From Paenibacillus radicis (ex Xue et al. 2023) (GTDB lineage: Bacteria; Bacillota; Bacilli; Paenibacillales; NBRC-103111): a stretch of DNA of 64,000 nucleotides. Shown here in pieces: positions 35,413 to 43,237 of this stretch; the stretch's first letter is position 1, and each line of letters begins with the position of its first letter. The notes under the pieces are model-generated. The model ran no database searches and was not told the DNA's origin. It saw nothing but the letters and a program-made list of their open reading frames with translations. A program made the position numbers and the translations under genes. The stretch lies in the NCBI RefSeq assembly GCF_024722015.1, contig NZ_JANQBD010000012.1, positions 180,290 through 244,289 of the forward strand. Direction: 5' to 3'.

Positions 35413-35832
35413 TTAATGCTGAGGTTTATTCTTCTTATCTTTTTTATCGAATACTGCTTCAATAACGACAATTTTCAGTTCGGTGTCGGCGATATTACGG
35501 AAGGTATGCTTGCTTCCGCTCTTCGTTAAGCAAGCGGTACCCGGCTCCATGACGAATGTGTTGCCGTCAACCGTCATTTCCCCCTTGCCTTCCACCACAT
35601 AATAAATTTCTTCATTGCCTTCGTGCGGATGGAGGCCGATTGTGGTTCCTACCGGCAGCGTCGTTTCATGCATAAAGTTGATCAACGAATCAAAATCATC
35701 CGGATTTCCCGGAACCGGCAGCAAAGGCTCGTACCCGAGCAGCTGCCTTACATAGATAGTTCCTTCACCATCATGGCAATCGTCCACAGGGAAATTCACG
35801 ACATCTTTTCTTCCTCTAACCACATAAGCCAA
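35413..35832 (-). CDS. Cupin-domain protein
   Basis: 139 residues, a single cupin barrel with 'GTTIGLHPHEGNEEIYYVVE' (metal-type His/His/Glu) and 'SGSKHTFRNI' (His). The TTG at 35832 is nine bases after AAGGAG; the upstream ATG touches the site and is unlikely to be used. Such proteins can be isomerases or sensors of sugar acids. Within the sugar-acid operon. Confidence 0.75.
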   Translation of the reverse strand: MAYVVRGRKDVVNFPVDDCHDGEGTIYVRQLLGYEPLLPVPGNPDDFDSLINFMHETTLPVGTTIGLHPHEGNEEIYYVVEGKGEMTVDGNTFVMEPGTACLTKSGSKHTFRNIADTELKIVVIEAVFDKKDKKNKPQH

Positions 35833-35915
35833 AACAATCATCTCCTTAAATAATGAATGATTTTATAATAAATATAATGGCCAGCAAAATAATGAGGGAA
35901 CAAGCAGATTTCGAA

Positions 35916-36956
35916 TTAATTGACAGTAATGATGTTTTTCAAGCCAATGCCTCTGGTCGCATGTTCGAAAGCTTTATCGATTTGATTTAAGGTAAAGCTG
36001 GCGGAGATCAACGGCTTCACATCGACCAGCTTGTTCTCAACAAACTCAAGCGCTTTTCTGAACTGCAGGATGCTGGACCTCGTGCTGCCGGTAACGATCA
36101 ATTGCTTGTAATGAATAATGTTCGTATTCAGCGGGACGATTTCTTTATCTTTGGGAAGCCCTCCAAAAAAGTTAATTCTTCCGCCTATCGCCATCAAGTC
36201 AAGCGAGCTCGATTGCACCTGTGGAACCGGACAAGCGGTAATTAGTACATCAACGCCTTCCCCATTGGTGAGCTCCATAATGTACGGCTTCAAATCAGTG
36301 CTCACTGTTGTAATGGCATCGTCAATTTCCCTGCACATGGCGAGCCTTTCCTCAGAAATGTCGTTGATGATTACCTTGGAGGCTCCAGCCATTTTGGCCA
36401 GCTTCGCATGCATCAGTCCGATCGGACCTGCTCCGATAATCAGAACAAAATCTCCGGGCTTCACATTGACCTGCTGAAAGCCGTTATACACGCAAGCCAA
36501 AGGCTCCACGATTGCCGCTTCTTCAAAAGTGACATGATCCTTCAGCAGCGTAATGTTTCCTTGTCTTACAGCTGCTTCAGGAATTCGCACGTATTGGGTA
36601 AACCCGCCGTTAATATTAATGCCGAGTGCTTGATACTCCTTGCAAAGATGTGTGTTGCCGCCTACGCATCGAGCGCATTGACCACATCCCATATTGGGGG
36701 CCGCTGTTATTCTCATGCCTGGTTGGTACTTCGTAATATTTTTGCCGACCTCTTTGATGACGCCGCTGATCTCATGGCCCAAAATTCTTGGCGTGCTTGC
36801 GCTGATTCCCGTGTAACCGTTTTTAAACATCCGGACATCTGTACCGCATATGGCTGCCCGCTTCACCTCCAAAAGAACTTCGTTCTCATTAATTTCGGGA
36901 GTTGCATACTCTTCAATCCGCAAATCCTCGGGACCGTACAACAAAGCTGCTAACAT
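35916..36956 (-). CDS. Zinc-dependent medium-chain alcohol dehydrogenase (sorbitol/threonine DH type)
   Basis: 346 residues. Catalytic zinc ligands C37 ('RAAICGTD') and H61-E62 ('LGHEISG'); structural zinc Cys C91, C94, C97 and C105 ('CGQCARCVGG'); cofactor motif 'IIGAGPIGLMHAKLA'. Oxidises a polyol or sugar alcohol. GGAG precedes the ATG. It follows the FucI-like gene by 127 bases, a gap that holds a repeated ATAACAAA/TGATAA motif. Confidence 0.87.
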   Translation of the reverse strand: MLAALLYGPEDLRIEEYATPEINENEVLLEVKRAAICGTDVRMFKNGYTGISASTPRILGHEISGVIKEVGKNITKYQPGMRITAAPNMGCGQCARCVGGNTHLCKEYQALGININGGFTQYVRIPEAAVRQGNITLLKDHVTFEEAAIVEPLACVYNGFQQVNVKPGDFVLIIGAGPIGLMHAKLAKMAGASKVIINDISEERLAMCREIDDAITTVSTDLKPYIMELTNGEGVDVLITACPVPQVQSSSLDLMAIGGRINFFGGLPKDKEIVPLNTNIIHYKQLIVTGSTRSSILQFRKALEFVENKLVDVKPLISASFTLNQIDKAFEHATRGIGLKNIITVN

Positions 36957-36993
36957 AGGTCATTCTCCTTTTTTAATGTAATTCATGATAGAA

Positions 36994-37030
36994 TTTATCA
37001 TTTGTTATTGTTTATTATCATTTATCATAA
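36994..37030 (-). promoter_or_regulatory. Candidate operator: tandem TGATAA / ATAACAAA motif
   Basis: On the minus strand the segment contains TGATAAATGATAATAAAC followed by AATAACAAATGATAAA, two imperfect copies of the same unit. Related sequence occurs at 25307, 28855 and, more weakly, 38504-38519. It lies 38 bases upstream of the Zn-ADH start, so it may serve as an internal operator for the DeoR regulators. Confidence 0.35.
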
Positions 37031-37083
37031 CTCCACTAATAGTATGTCGTCAATACAAATTTTCCCATAAAACAACCTGTAAA

Positions 37084-38400
37084 TCATACTTCTTCCAATC
37101 CGATATTGAGCACTTTAGACATAAATTCAAGCTCTACCTTTTTATGCCCCGGGATTAATATGCCGTGGTGAGAATAAAGCGAGCTCATCAATTTATGACC
37201 GCTCGGCACCTTCAACAGTGCGCCATTCCTGCAATCCGAACCCGGATATTGAACGTAATCTTTAAGCATGCCTTCCACTGCCAGCATCTTTCCAAGCGTC
37301 GGATGCATTTCGGCAATGGTCAGTTCGCCAATCGGGTAACGTCCGTCAATGGCTGTAGCGTTTTCATCCACGATGCCCAGCACCTTCGGACGAAGTGTCC
37401 ACTCGCTTGCAAAGGACTTAGGCATACAGGCAAAAAATCCGCAGTGGCCTACGAGAATGTGATTCTCAGGCTCTTCCACTTCAGGAAAATGACTGATTCG
37501 TTCATGCTTGATTGCAGTATCTCCCATCAGGAAAGGATACAAATTGCTCATGACGACGGGAGCCTTGATCGATTTATGTATAATATATTTATTTAAAAGC
37601 GATAAAATATCGCCTTCGCAACCCCACATCACTCCTAATTCCTCATAGAGCATACTCCACGCCAAACATGGAGTCGTATCCGAATAGGCCGATTCATTGA
37701 GGCAGTTGATGCCTACGCCTTTAATACTCCGGTCGTTTTCTATTTCACGCTTGACCGCAATATACATTTTGACAGCGCTGTTAAAAGCTCGAGGCGTAAC
37801 CCCGCTTGTATGGATACTCCAGCTTTTGAGCACCTCTTCTGCCTCGGAGTCGGCGATACTTTTGGCATCGGCGGCCAGCTGCTTAAAGCTCTTTTTCACA
37901 ATGCCGATGCCGAATTTATCCTGAATGCGGCTGACGCACTCATCCTCCCACCAGAAGAAACGCTTGAAAATACTGGCCTGCATACCATCTCCCGGGTTAT
38001 CCTGAAACACGAGAAATTTGCTTTGCTTCATTTCCCGCTTTAAGCCAAGCGTACGGCAAATTGTCTTCGTCAAATCCAGATTGTACGGCGCGAAAGGCTG
38101 CAGCCCTTCTGATTTCAGAAACGTAACAATCTCCCAATCCCACATGGCAACGGTTCCAAATTCAGACGTAATGACGACAATCGGAATATTAATCTCCTTG
38201 AAATGATGAATTTCACGGTAAGCCTCCCCAACCAATTGTGGAAACACAACGGCATCCGCTTCTGGAATCGGGGAACCGAGGGCCACGGGCTCCAAAATTT
38301 CCGCTTCTTCGGCAAGTAAGGTTTTCAAACGTTCCAGCTGATCATCAAATTCATGGTCTCGTGCAGTTGCAAAATACATCGGAACTAAACGTGCTTTCAT
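37084..38400 (-). CDS. L-fucose/L-arabinose isomerase-fold family protein
   Basis: 438 residues. Similar in layout to the fucose-isomerase-like family of unknown function: N-terminal Rossmann-like half ('DAVVFPQLVGEAYREI', 'IPIVVITSEFGTVAMWDWE'), middle 'VKMYIAVKREIEND', 'GINCLNESAYSDTTPCLAWS' with the conserved Glu-rich segment, and C-terminal 'CRNGALLKVPSGHKLMSSLY'. Likely an aldose-ketose isomerase or related enzyme. The ATG at 38400 is seven bases after GGGAGG. First gene of the sugar-acid operon. Confidence 0.75.
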   Translation of the reverse strand: MKARLVPMYFATARDHEFDDQLERLKTLLAEEAEILEPVALGSPIPEADAVVFPQLVGEAYREIHHFKEINIPIVVITSEFGTVAMWDWEIVTFLKSEGLQPFAPYNLDLTKTICRTLGLKREMKQSKFLVFQDNPGDGMQASIFKRFFWWEDECVSRIQDKFGIGIVKKSFKQLAADAKSIADSEAEEVLKSWSIHTSGVTPRAFNSAVKMYIAVKREIENDRSIKGVGINCLNESAYSDTTPCLAWSMLYEELGVMWGCEGDILSLLNKYIIHKSIKAPVVMSNLYPFLMGDTAIKHERISHFPEVEEPENHILVGHCGFFACMPKSFASEWTLRPKVLGIVDENATAIDGRYPIGELTIAEMHPTLGKMLAVEGMLKDYVQYPGSDCRNGALLKVPSGHKLMSSLYSHHGILIPGHKKVELEFMSKVLNIGLEEV

Positions 38401-38503
38401 CGTAAAACCTCCCATGTCATTCTCTTGTCAGAAACAACACCTCAACCGCTATCATATTGTTATATGCTATTATATTATATCTTATACTATTATATTTTAT
38501 CAT

Positions 38504-38519
38504 TTATTGAAACGTCAAT
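38504..38519. promoter_or_regulatory. Weak candidate DeoR-type operator
   Basis: On the minus strand TCAATAAATGATAAAA, upstream of the FucI-like gene within a long AT-rich tract (38450-38530) that probably also holds the operon promoter. The similarity to the ATAACAAATGATA motif is partial. Confidence 0.25.
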
Positions 38520-38577
38520 ATGATAATACGTGAAAATTATAATGTTTATTTTCATTTATTCCCGTATAAAGCAAAAG

Positions 38578-38610
38578 AGCGAAACCCTTTTTATCAAAAA
38601 GAATCTCGCT
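38578..38610 (-). terminator. Rho-independent-type terminator of the locus B operon
   Basis: On the minus strand AGCGAGATTCTTTTT pairs with AAAAAGGGTTTCGCT around a 3-base loop, followed by CTTTTGC. It is 16 bases after the stop of the last SDR gene and before the next operon's promoter region. Confidence 0.65.
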
Positions 38611-38625
38611 TGTTGTTTGTCCTTG

Positions 38626-39351
38626 TTATCGATGCCAAGGCGTAACTGTGATATTGTCGATATGAACTCTCGATGGAAGATGGATCAAGTACGTAATGAT
38701 ATTGGCGATATCATCTGCCTTAAGCATCGTGGAACGGTTATCCTCCGTTATTTGCTCTTTCTTATGATTCCATATCGTGGTGTCGACCGGACCCGGGCTT
38801 ACCGCTGTAACCCGGATGCCGGAGCGTCGGTTTTCCTCAATCATGGATTCGGTCAGGGCTCGGGCTCCATATTTGGATGCGCAGTACAAACTGTTGCCTG
38901 CGCCGGTCCGGAACGAAGCAGTGGAAAGGATATTGATGATGTAGCCGAAATCCCGTTCCATCATTCTAGGAATCACTTCACGGCTCATCAAATAAGTACC
39001 CGTCAAATTAATATCGATCATGCTTCTCCACTCTTCCACATCCGTATCCTGCAGAGACTGCTTCTCCCGCATGCTTACCCCCGCCGAATTAATGAGATAA
39101 TCGATACGGCCGTGAGCGGACATCACTTGCTCAATCGCGTTATGAACTTCCCCTTCGTTTCTGACATCCGTCTGGATCCCCATCACGCTATCCTTATATT
39201 TCGGCAGGACGGAGTCCAGCACCAGGTTCAGATTTTGCTGATTGCGCGCAAGGGAAACCACCTTCATCCCTTCCTCCAGCAGGGCGTACATGACAGCCCG
39301 TCCGATTCCCTGGCTCCCACCCGTGATAACGGCCACTCTTTCCATGTTCAT
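38626..39351 (-). CDS. Short-chain dehydrogenase/reductase (classical, FabG-like)
   Basis: 241 residues. 'VITGGSQGIGRAVMYALLEE', 'LINSAGVSMREK', Ser in 'INILSTASFRTGAG' and YxxxK in 'SLYCASKYGAR' are all present. It differs from the VOC-linked SDR at 40586. Probably oxidises or reduces a sugar or alcohol carbonyl. GGAGAGG precedes the ATG. Last gene of locus B, followed by a terminator. Confidence 0.85.
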   Translation of the reverse strand: MNMERVAVITGGSQGIGRAVMYALLEEGMKVVSLARNQQNLNLVLDSVLPKYKDSVMGIQTDVRNEGEVHNAIEQVMSAHGRIDYLINSAGVSMREKQSLQDTDVEEWRSMIDINLTGTYLMSREVIPRMMERDFGYIINILSTASFRTGAGNSLYCASKYGARALTESMIEENRRSGIRVTAVSPGPVDTTIWNHKKEQITEDNRSTMLKADDIANIITYLIHLPSRVHIDNITVTPWHR

Positions 39352-39388
39352 AGAGTCCCCTCTCCTCCATAACGAGCTGCTTAAAAAG

Positions 39389-39856
39389 TTAATTGATAAA
39401 TGGTTTGATGACGGAAGTGACTAAGCTGTGATCTTCCTCTTGGGCCAGCCCCGACACGGCGATTGCTCCGACAACGCCAACATCTTTGACAATTATCGGG
39501 AAGGCGCCACCGCTTGCAGCATAATCCGCAGGATCGACATAATACCGCTCTTGGATGTTCTTCTGTATAGACTTTAAATAGGTGGAGATGTAATGAGAGC
39601 TGTGTCCGAAACGAGTAGCGACATTGCCTTTACGTCTTACCCATTGATCGTTATCAGCCGAGGTCTTGGGAAACGCATAATGAAACAATTGCTGCCCATT
39701 TCTCGTGATATCGATGGTGATATGCTTATTCTCGAGCTTCATTCTCTCGACCATTGTGCAGCCAATCTGGAACGCCATTTCGTTGGTGAACTGTGTAAAT
39801 TGCAGCTGCTCTTCTTCCTGAAGCAGGCTCTCCAACTGCTGGGTGATATCATCCAT
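39389..39856 (-). CDS. UPF0303 / GlcG-HbpS-like protein
   Basis: 155 residues, matching UPF0303 (haem-degrading-domain fold): 'IDITRNGQQLFHYAF', 'WVRRKGNVATRFGHSSHY' and 'PADYAASGGAFPIIVKDVG'. Biochemical role unknown; relatives sit in many catabolic operons. The ribosome binding site GGAG is 12 bases from the ATG, rather far. Between the ThuA and SDR genes of locus B. Confidence 0.8.
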   Translation of the reverse strand: MDDITQQLESLLQEEEQLQFTQFTNEMAFQIGCTMVERMKLENKHITIDITRNGQQLFHYAFPKTSADNDQWVRRKGNVATRFGHSSHYISTYLKSIQKNIQERYYVDPADYAASGGAFPIIVKDVGVVGAIAVSGLAQEEDHSLVTSVIKPFIN

Positions 39857-39907
39857 AATTATTGACAGCTCCTTTATATACGATTATATGGCCGAACATC
39901 CGTAAAT

Positions 39908-40555
39908 TTATTGAGTGCAGCGCAGTACCGAGCTTCGGAGCAGCTCGAGCATTCCTTCATGTAGAAGTCCCTCTTTATTATGCGCCGGTGTTACACAGCA
40001 TACCGTTCCTTTTCCATAGGAATGAGTCCACCCGCCTATCGAGTGACCATCAACCGAGTCCGATTGCAAAAACACAGTTGTCTTCGCCTCATCACAAATA
40101 ACAAAATAATGCTCATCCAAAATTTCAAACGATATTTCTTGGGAATGATCCGTTGGAAGTACCCCTCTGTAGTTCACCATTTGATGCTTTGTCGGATGGT
40201 AATCGAAATACCCCCCTAACATTTTAATAAATAGTGAATCCTGCGGATAAGAGGCGAGCCCTGAATGCCATGCCAGGAATCCCCCTCCCCCCTTAACGTA
40301 GCGGGAAATAGCTACCGCTATCTCCTCGGTTAACCAGTGACGCACAGTCTCGTCCCGAGGATTGACCCGATCTTCCTTGAACAGGATCACAGCAGCAGGA
40401 TGTGAATCCAATCGTTCCAGCAAATGGTCAGCTGATATATATTCGATGTGATAGTGACCACTCTCTACAACCGGCTCAAGCGCCAAGCTCAAAGACTGTT
40501 GGATAATATCTTCAGAATGATAGTAATCTCCAACGATTGCATAAATAGTTTTCAT
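39908..40555 (-). CDS. ThuA-like domain protein (locus B)
   Basis: 215 residues with a ThuA fold: 'YAIVGDYYHSEDII', 'GGGFLAWHSGLASYP', 'GGYFDYHPTKHQ', 'EDEHYFVICDE'-like segment, and 'GGWTHSYGKGTVCCVTPAHN'. Shorter and distantly related to the ThuA at 25399-26097. In trehalose-utilising rhizobia ThuA works with a Gfo enzyme on keto-sugars; here it lies with VOC and SDR genes. GGAGG precedes the ATG. Confidence 0.8.
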   Translation of the reverse strand: MKTIYAIVGDYYHSEDIIQQSLSLALEPVVESGHYHIEYISADHLLERLDSHPAAVILFKEDRVNPRDETVRHWLTEEIAVAISRYVKGGGGFLAWHSGLASYPQDSLFIKMLGGYFDYHPTKHQMVNYRGVLPTDHSQEISFEILDEHYFVICDEAKTTVFLQSDSVDGHSIGGWTHSYGKGTVCCVTPAHNKEGLLHEGMLELLRSSVLRCTQ

Positions 40556-40585
40556 CCGTTTATTTCCTCCATAGGCTTCAGAATA

Positions 40586-41284
40586 TTAGATTGGCATCGG
40601 TTCACCTTTAAAATTAATGAAAAAATGCTCCGGATCGATGTCCTTTCTCAACTCCAGAATATCGATGATACCCTGCGCGCTTTCGACCGGATCACCAGGA
40701 GCCTTCTCACCGCCCATGTCGGTCTTGATCCACCCCGGATGAAGCGCATAGACACGAATTCCTCTGCCCCTAACGTATTTTTTGAGCTGCTTGGAGAGCA
40801 TGTTGATCGCTGTTTTGGAGATGGCATAAGGATAATCACCCCCATAAGCATTCGACAGGCTTCCCGCTTCTGATGAAATATTGATGATAGCCCGAGAGGG
40901 TCCATCCGGCACCAATGGCAGTAAATGCTTGATGACTCTCATTGGCCCGAACAAATTAATCTCAAAGCTCCGTGTTACGTCCTCCATCTGCAGAGCCTCA
41001 ATTGAAACCCCTCTACCCAGCAGTATGCCTGCATTATTAATAATGGCATCCACTGCTTGCCCATCCGCCATTAGATTTTGCGCTAATTGAGCAACCGTCT
41101 CTTCATGGCATACATCCAGCTCTACGGCTTCTATCTGGCCGGGGAAGCGGCCGATAAGGTCCAGCAGCTTCCCTTCAGGCTTTGCAGAACGAATACCAGC
41201 AATAATAGAATGACCTCTCTGCGCAGCCGCCGCTGTGAGCTCATAACCAAGGCCGCGATTCGCTCCTGTAATGACAATTCTCAT
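40586..41284 (-). CDS. Short-chain dehydrogenase/reductase, VOC-linked type (locus B)
   Basis: 232 residues. 'VITGANRGLGYEL', 'NNAGILLG', 'INISSEAGS', 'YPYAISKTAINML' (YxxxK) and 'LHPGWIKTDMGGEKAPGDP'. It is the close paralogue of the locus A SDR (19311-20012), roughly half identical by eye. Starts inside the VOC stop codon (ATGA overlap), so it is coupled to the K-type VOC gene. Confidence 0.86.
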   Translation of the reverse strand: MRIVITGANRGLGYELTAAAAQRGHSIIAGIRSAKPEGKLLDLIGRFPGQIEAVELDVCHEETVAQLAQNLMADGQAVDAIINNAGILLGRGVSIEALQMEDVTRSFEINLFGPMRVIKHLLPLVPDGPSRAIINISSEAGSLSNAYGGDYPYAISKTAINMLSKQLKKYVRGRGIRVYALHPGWIKTDMGGEKAPGDPVESAQGIIDILELRKDIDPEHFFINFKGEPMPI

Positions 41285-41790
41285 GCTTGCCCCTCCGCCT
41301 TCGGCATAATGGGAATATCCTTAGGCTCACCCAGCTCTTGAAGTCCAAGCGTCACTCCAAGCTTGGCAATCGTATCAAAGTAGCTGTATCTCCCTTTTCC
41401 ATATTCGCCCTTGTGAGTCAGCGGAAACCCTTTGCTTTCCACGAAATCGATATGCTGCTCAAAACCGGGAACGGTAAACGTTATGAAATGAACGCCTTGA
41501 CCATACTGCTGCTTGAACTCGTTCCATGGGCTCGCTTCATCATACGCCTCCAGCAGTTCCACCTTCACGGGGCCCATTTGCAAATTGGCCAACTTGACAC
41601 GACCGGGTATAAATGTTCCGCGATACCACGTATAGCCGCTCTCCGTATGCTGGGGAACGCGGTTCAATTCAGGAACACGAATGGCCGGCATCTCTATACC
41701 GAACAATTCCGAATAGTGCTTTGCCGCTTCCTCTATGTTGTCTACGACGATCCCGATCTTCATCAATTGATTATTTTCTATATGCTCCAT
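41281..41790 (-). CDS. Small single-domain VOC protein, K-type (locus B)
   Basis: 169 residues. Lys at the first metal position ('QLMKIGIVVDNIEEA'), Glu at 'VELLEAYDEASPWNEF', His at 'GQGVHFITFTV', but Gly where the last Glu should be ('GVTLGLQEL'). The C-terminus has a short extension (PKDIPIMPKAEGQA). The degraded ligand set suggests a non-canonical or structural VOC subunit. Between the Q-type VOC and SDR genes. Confidence 0.78.
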   Translation of the reverse strand: MEHIENNQLMKIGIVVDNIEEAAKHYSELFGIEMPAIRVPELNRVPQHTESGYTWYRGTFIPGRVKLANLQMGPVKVELLEAYDEASPWNEFKQQYGQGVHFITFTVPGFEQHIDFVESKGFPLTHKGEYGKGRYSYFDTIAKLGVTLGLQELGEPKDIPIMPKAEGQA

Positions 41791-41814
41791 CTTACACAGC
41801 TCCTCTTATGATAA

Positions 41815-42273
41815 TTACTTCTTATCGTTTTCCAGCAGCTCAACAATGATCTTTAATGGCTCGAAGGTATCGATATACGCATAGCGTCCACCGGTATATT
41901 CGCCTTTTTGCAGCAAAGGCATCTTGTTACGCTCCAGCGTCATGACTTTATCCTTCATGCCTTCTATTTTAAAAGCAATATGATGAGGACCCTCACCATG
42001 CTCATCCAAATATTCGCGCCATGTGCTTGGGTGCTCATCAGGTTCAATGAGCTCCAATTGCAGGGAACCCATTTTGAAAAATGCCAGCTTCGCTCTTGCT
42101 TCAGAACGCTCGCCTCTATGTTCTGTTTGTGCCGATTCTACAGCAGCGGTTATCGTCCAGCCTGGATTTTCCACTCCGAAAAAATCGGCGTAAGTCTGAG
42201 AGGTTTTTTCGATATCGTGAACCAGAATACCGATTTGTGTTATAAAATTAGTACCCAATAAGTTTTTTTCCAT
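41815..42273 (-). CDS. Small single-domain VOC protein, Q-type (locus B)
   Basis: 152 residues. Gln at the first metal position ('NFITQIGILVHDIEKT'), Glu in 'LELIEPDEHPSTWREY', His in 'GEGPHHIAFKI', Glu in 'IIVELLEND'. Close paralogue of 23789-24256. AAAGGAG precedes the ATG. It is the first gene after the LplC permease and the upstream partner of the K-type VOC. Confidence 0.8.
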   Translation of the reverse strand: MEKNLLGTNFITQIGILVHDIEKTSQTYADFFGVENPGWTITAAVESAQTEHRGERSEARAKLAFFKMGSLQLELIEPDEHPSTWREYLDEHGEGPHHIAFKIEGMKDKVMTLERNKMPLLQKGEYTGGRYAYIDTFEPLKIIVELLENDKK

Positions 42274-42366
42274 TTTTCATGCTCCTTTGGATTGTTATTA
42301 TAAATAGGGCTATTCAGAATAACCCACTTATTTAGCCTCATCAGTCTTTGTTGCATGCAGCAAGCA

Positions 42367-43236
42367 CTAGCCCTTTACCGAGCCGAGCAGCATGCCTTGA
42401 TTGAAATACTTTTGCAGGAAAGGATATACAACAAGCAGCGGAATCGCGGTGAACACCACGGCAGCCATTCGGACGGCCGGACTAAATTCCAAGCCTTCGA
42501 CAGCCGGGCCCATATTCTCACTCGGTTGAATGAGCATTTGACGGAGAAAAACCTGAAGCGGCATCTTTTCGGCAGAGGTCAGGTAAAGGATAGAGCTAAA
42601 ATACGAATTCCAGTAATCAACTGTGTAAAAGAGGGTAAAGGTCGCCAAGACCGGCTTGGATAGCGGGAGTACAATTTTCCACAGCAAACCAAATTCAGAG
42701 CAGCCGTCAATTCGGGCAGATTCTTCAATTTCGGTAGGGAAGTTTTGGAATGAGCTTCGAATAACTATTAAATTAAAGGGAGCGATAGCACCTGTAAGAA
42801 ATAGGGACCAATAGGAATCAAGCAGGTTTAAGCCTCTTACAAGCAAATAAAGCGGTATAATGCCTCCACTGAATAGCATCGTAAACAACACCATAAAATT
42901 TAATAACTTACGGCCCTTCAGCCAGGTTTTGGATAAGCCGTATGCCATCAAGGTTGTAAGAGTCATACTGATTGTAGTGCCTGCTATAGCGATAATAGTT
43001 GAGTTTTTAAAGGAGGTAAGAAAGTTTTGATTCACCATTAAATAGGCATAAGCATTCGTTGTCCACACCCTCGGTATTAGAAAAAAGCCCCGTGTTAAAA
43101 TTTCCTGTTTAGTTGCAAATGAAGCGAATACAACATATAAAAATGGGATCAAAACGATGATTAGGACGAGGACCAGCAGCGTGTACACTACCGTTTGGTA
43201 TATAGGAGCTCTACCTCTGAAATCGTATGCTTTCAT
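42367..43236 (-). CDS. lplC: Carbohydrate ABC transporter permease, LplC/YtcP type
   Basis: 289 residues with six helices; EAA loop 'EIEESARIDGCSEFGLLWKI' and C-terminal signature 'YPFLQKYFNQGMLLGSVKG'. GGGG precedes the ATG, two bases after the LplB stop. Third gene of the locus B operon. Confidence 0.87.
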   Translation of the reverse strand: MKAYDFRGRAPIYQTVVYTLLVLVLIIVLIPFLYVVFASFATKQEILTRGFFLIPRVWTTNAYAYLMVNQNFLTSFKNSTIIAIAGTTISMTLTTLMAYGLSKTWLKGRKLLNFMVLFTMLFSGGIIPLYLLVRGLNLLDSYWSLFLTGAIAPFNLIVIRSSFQNFPTEIEESARIDGCSEFGLLWKIVLPLSKPVLATFTLFYTVDYWNSYFSSILYLTSAEKMPLQVFLRQMLIQPSENMGPAVEGLEFSPAVRMAAVVFTAIPLLVVYPFLQKYFNQGMLLGSVKG

Positions 43237-43237
43237 C

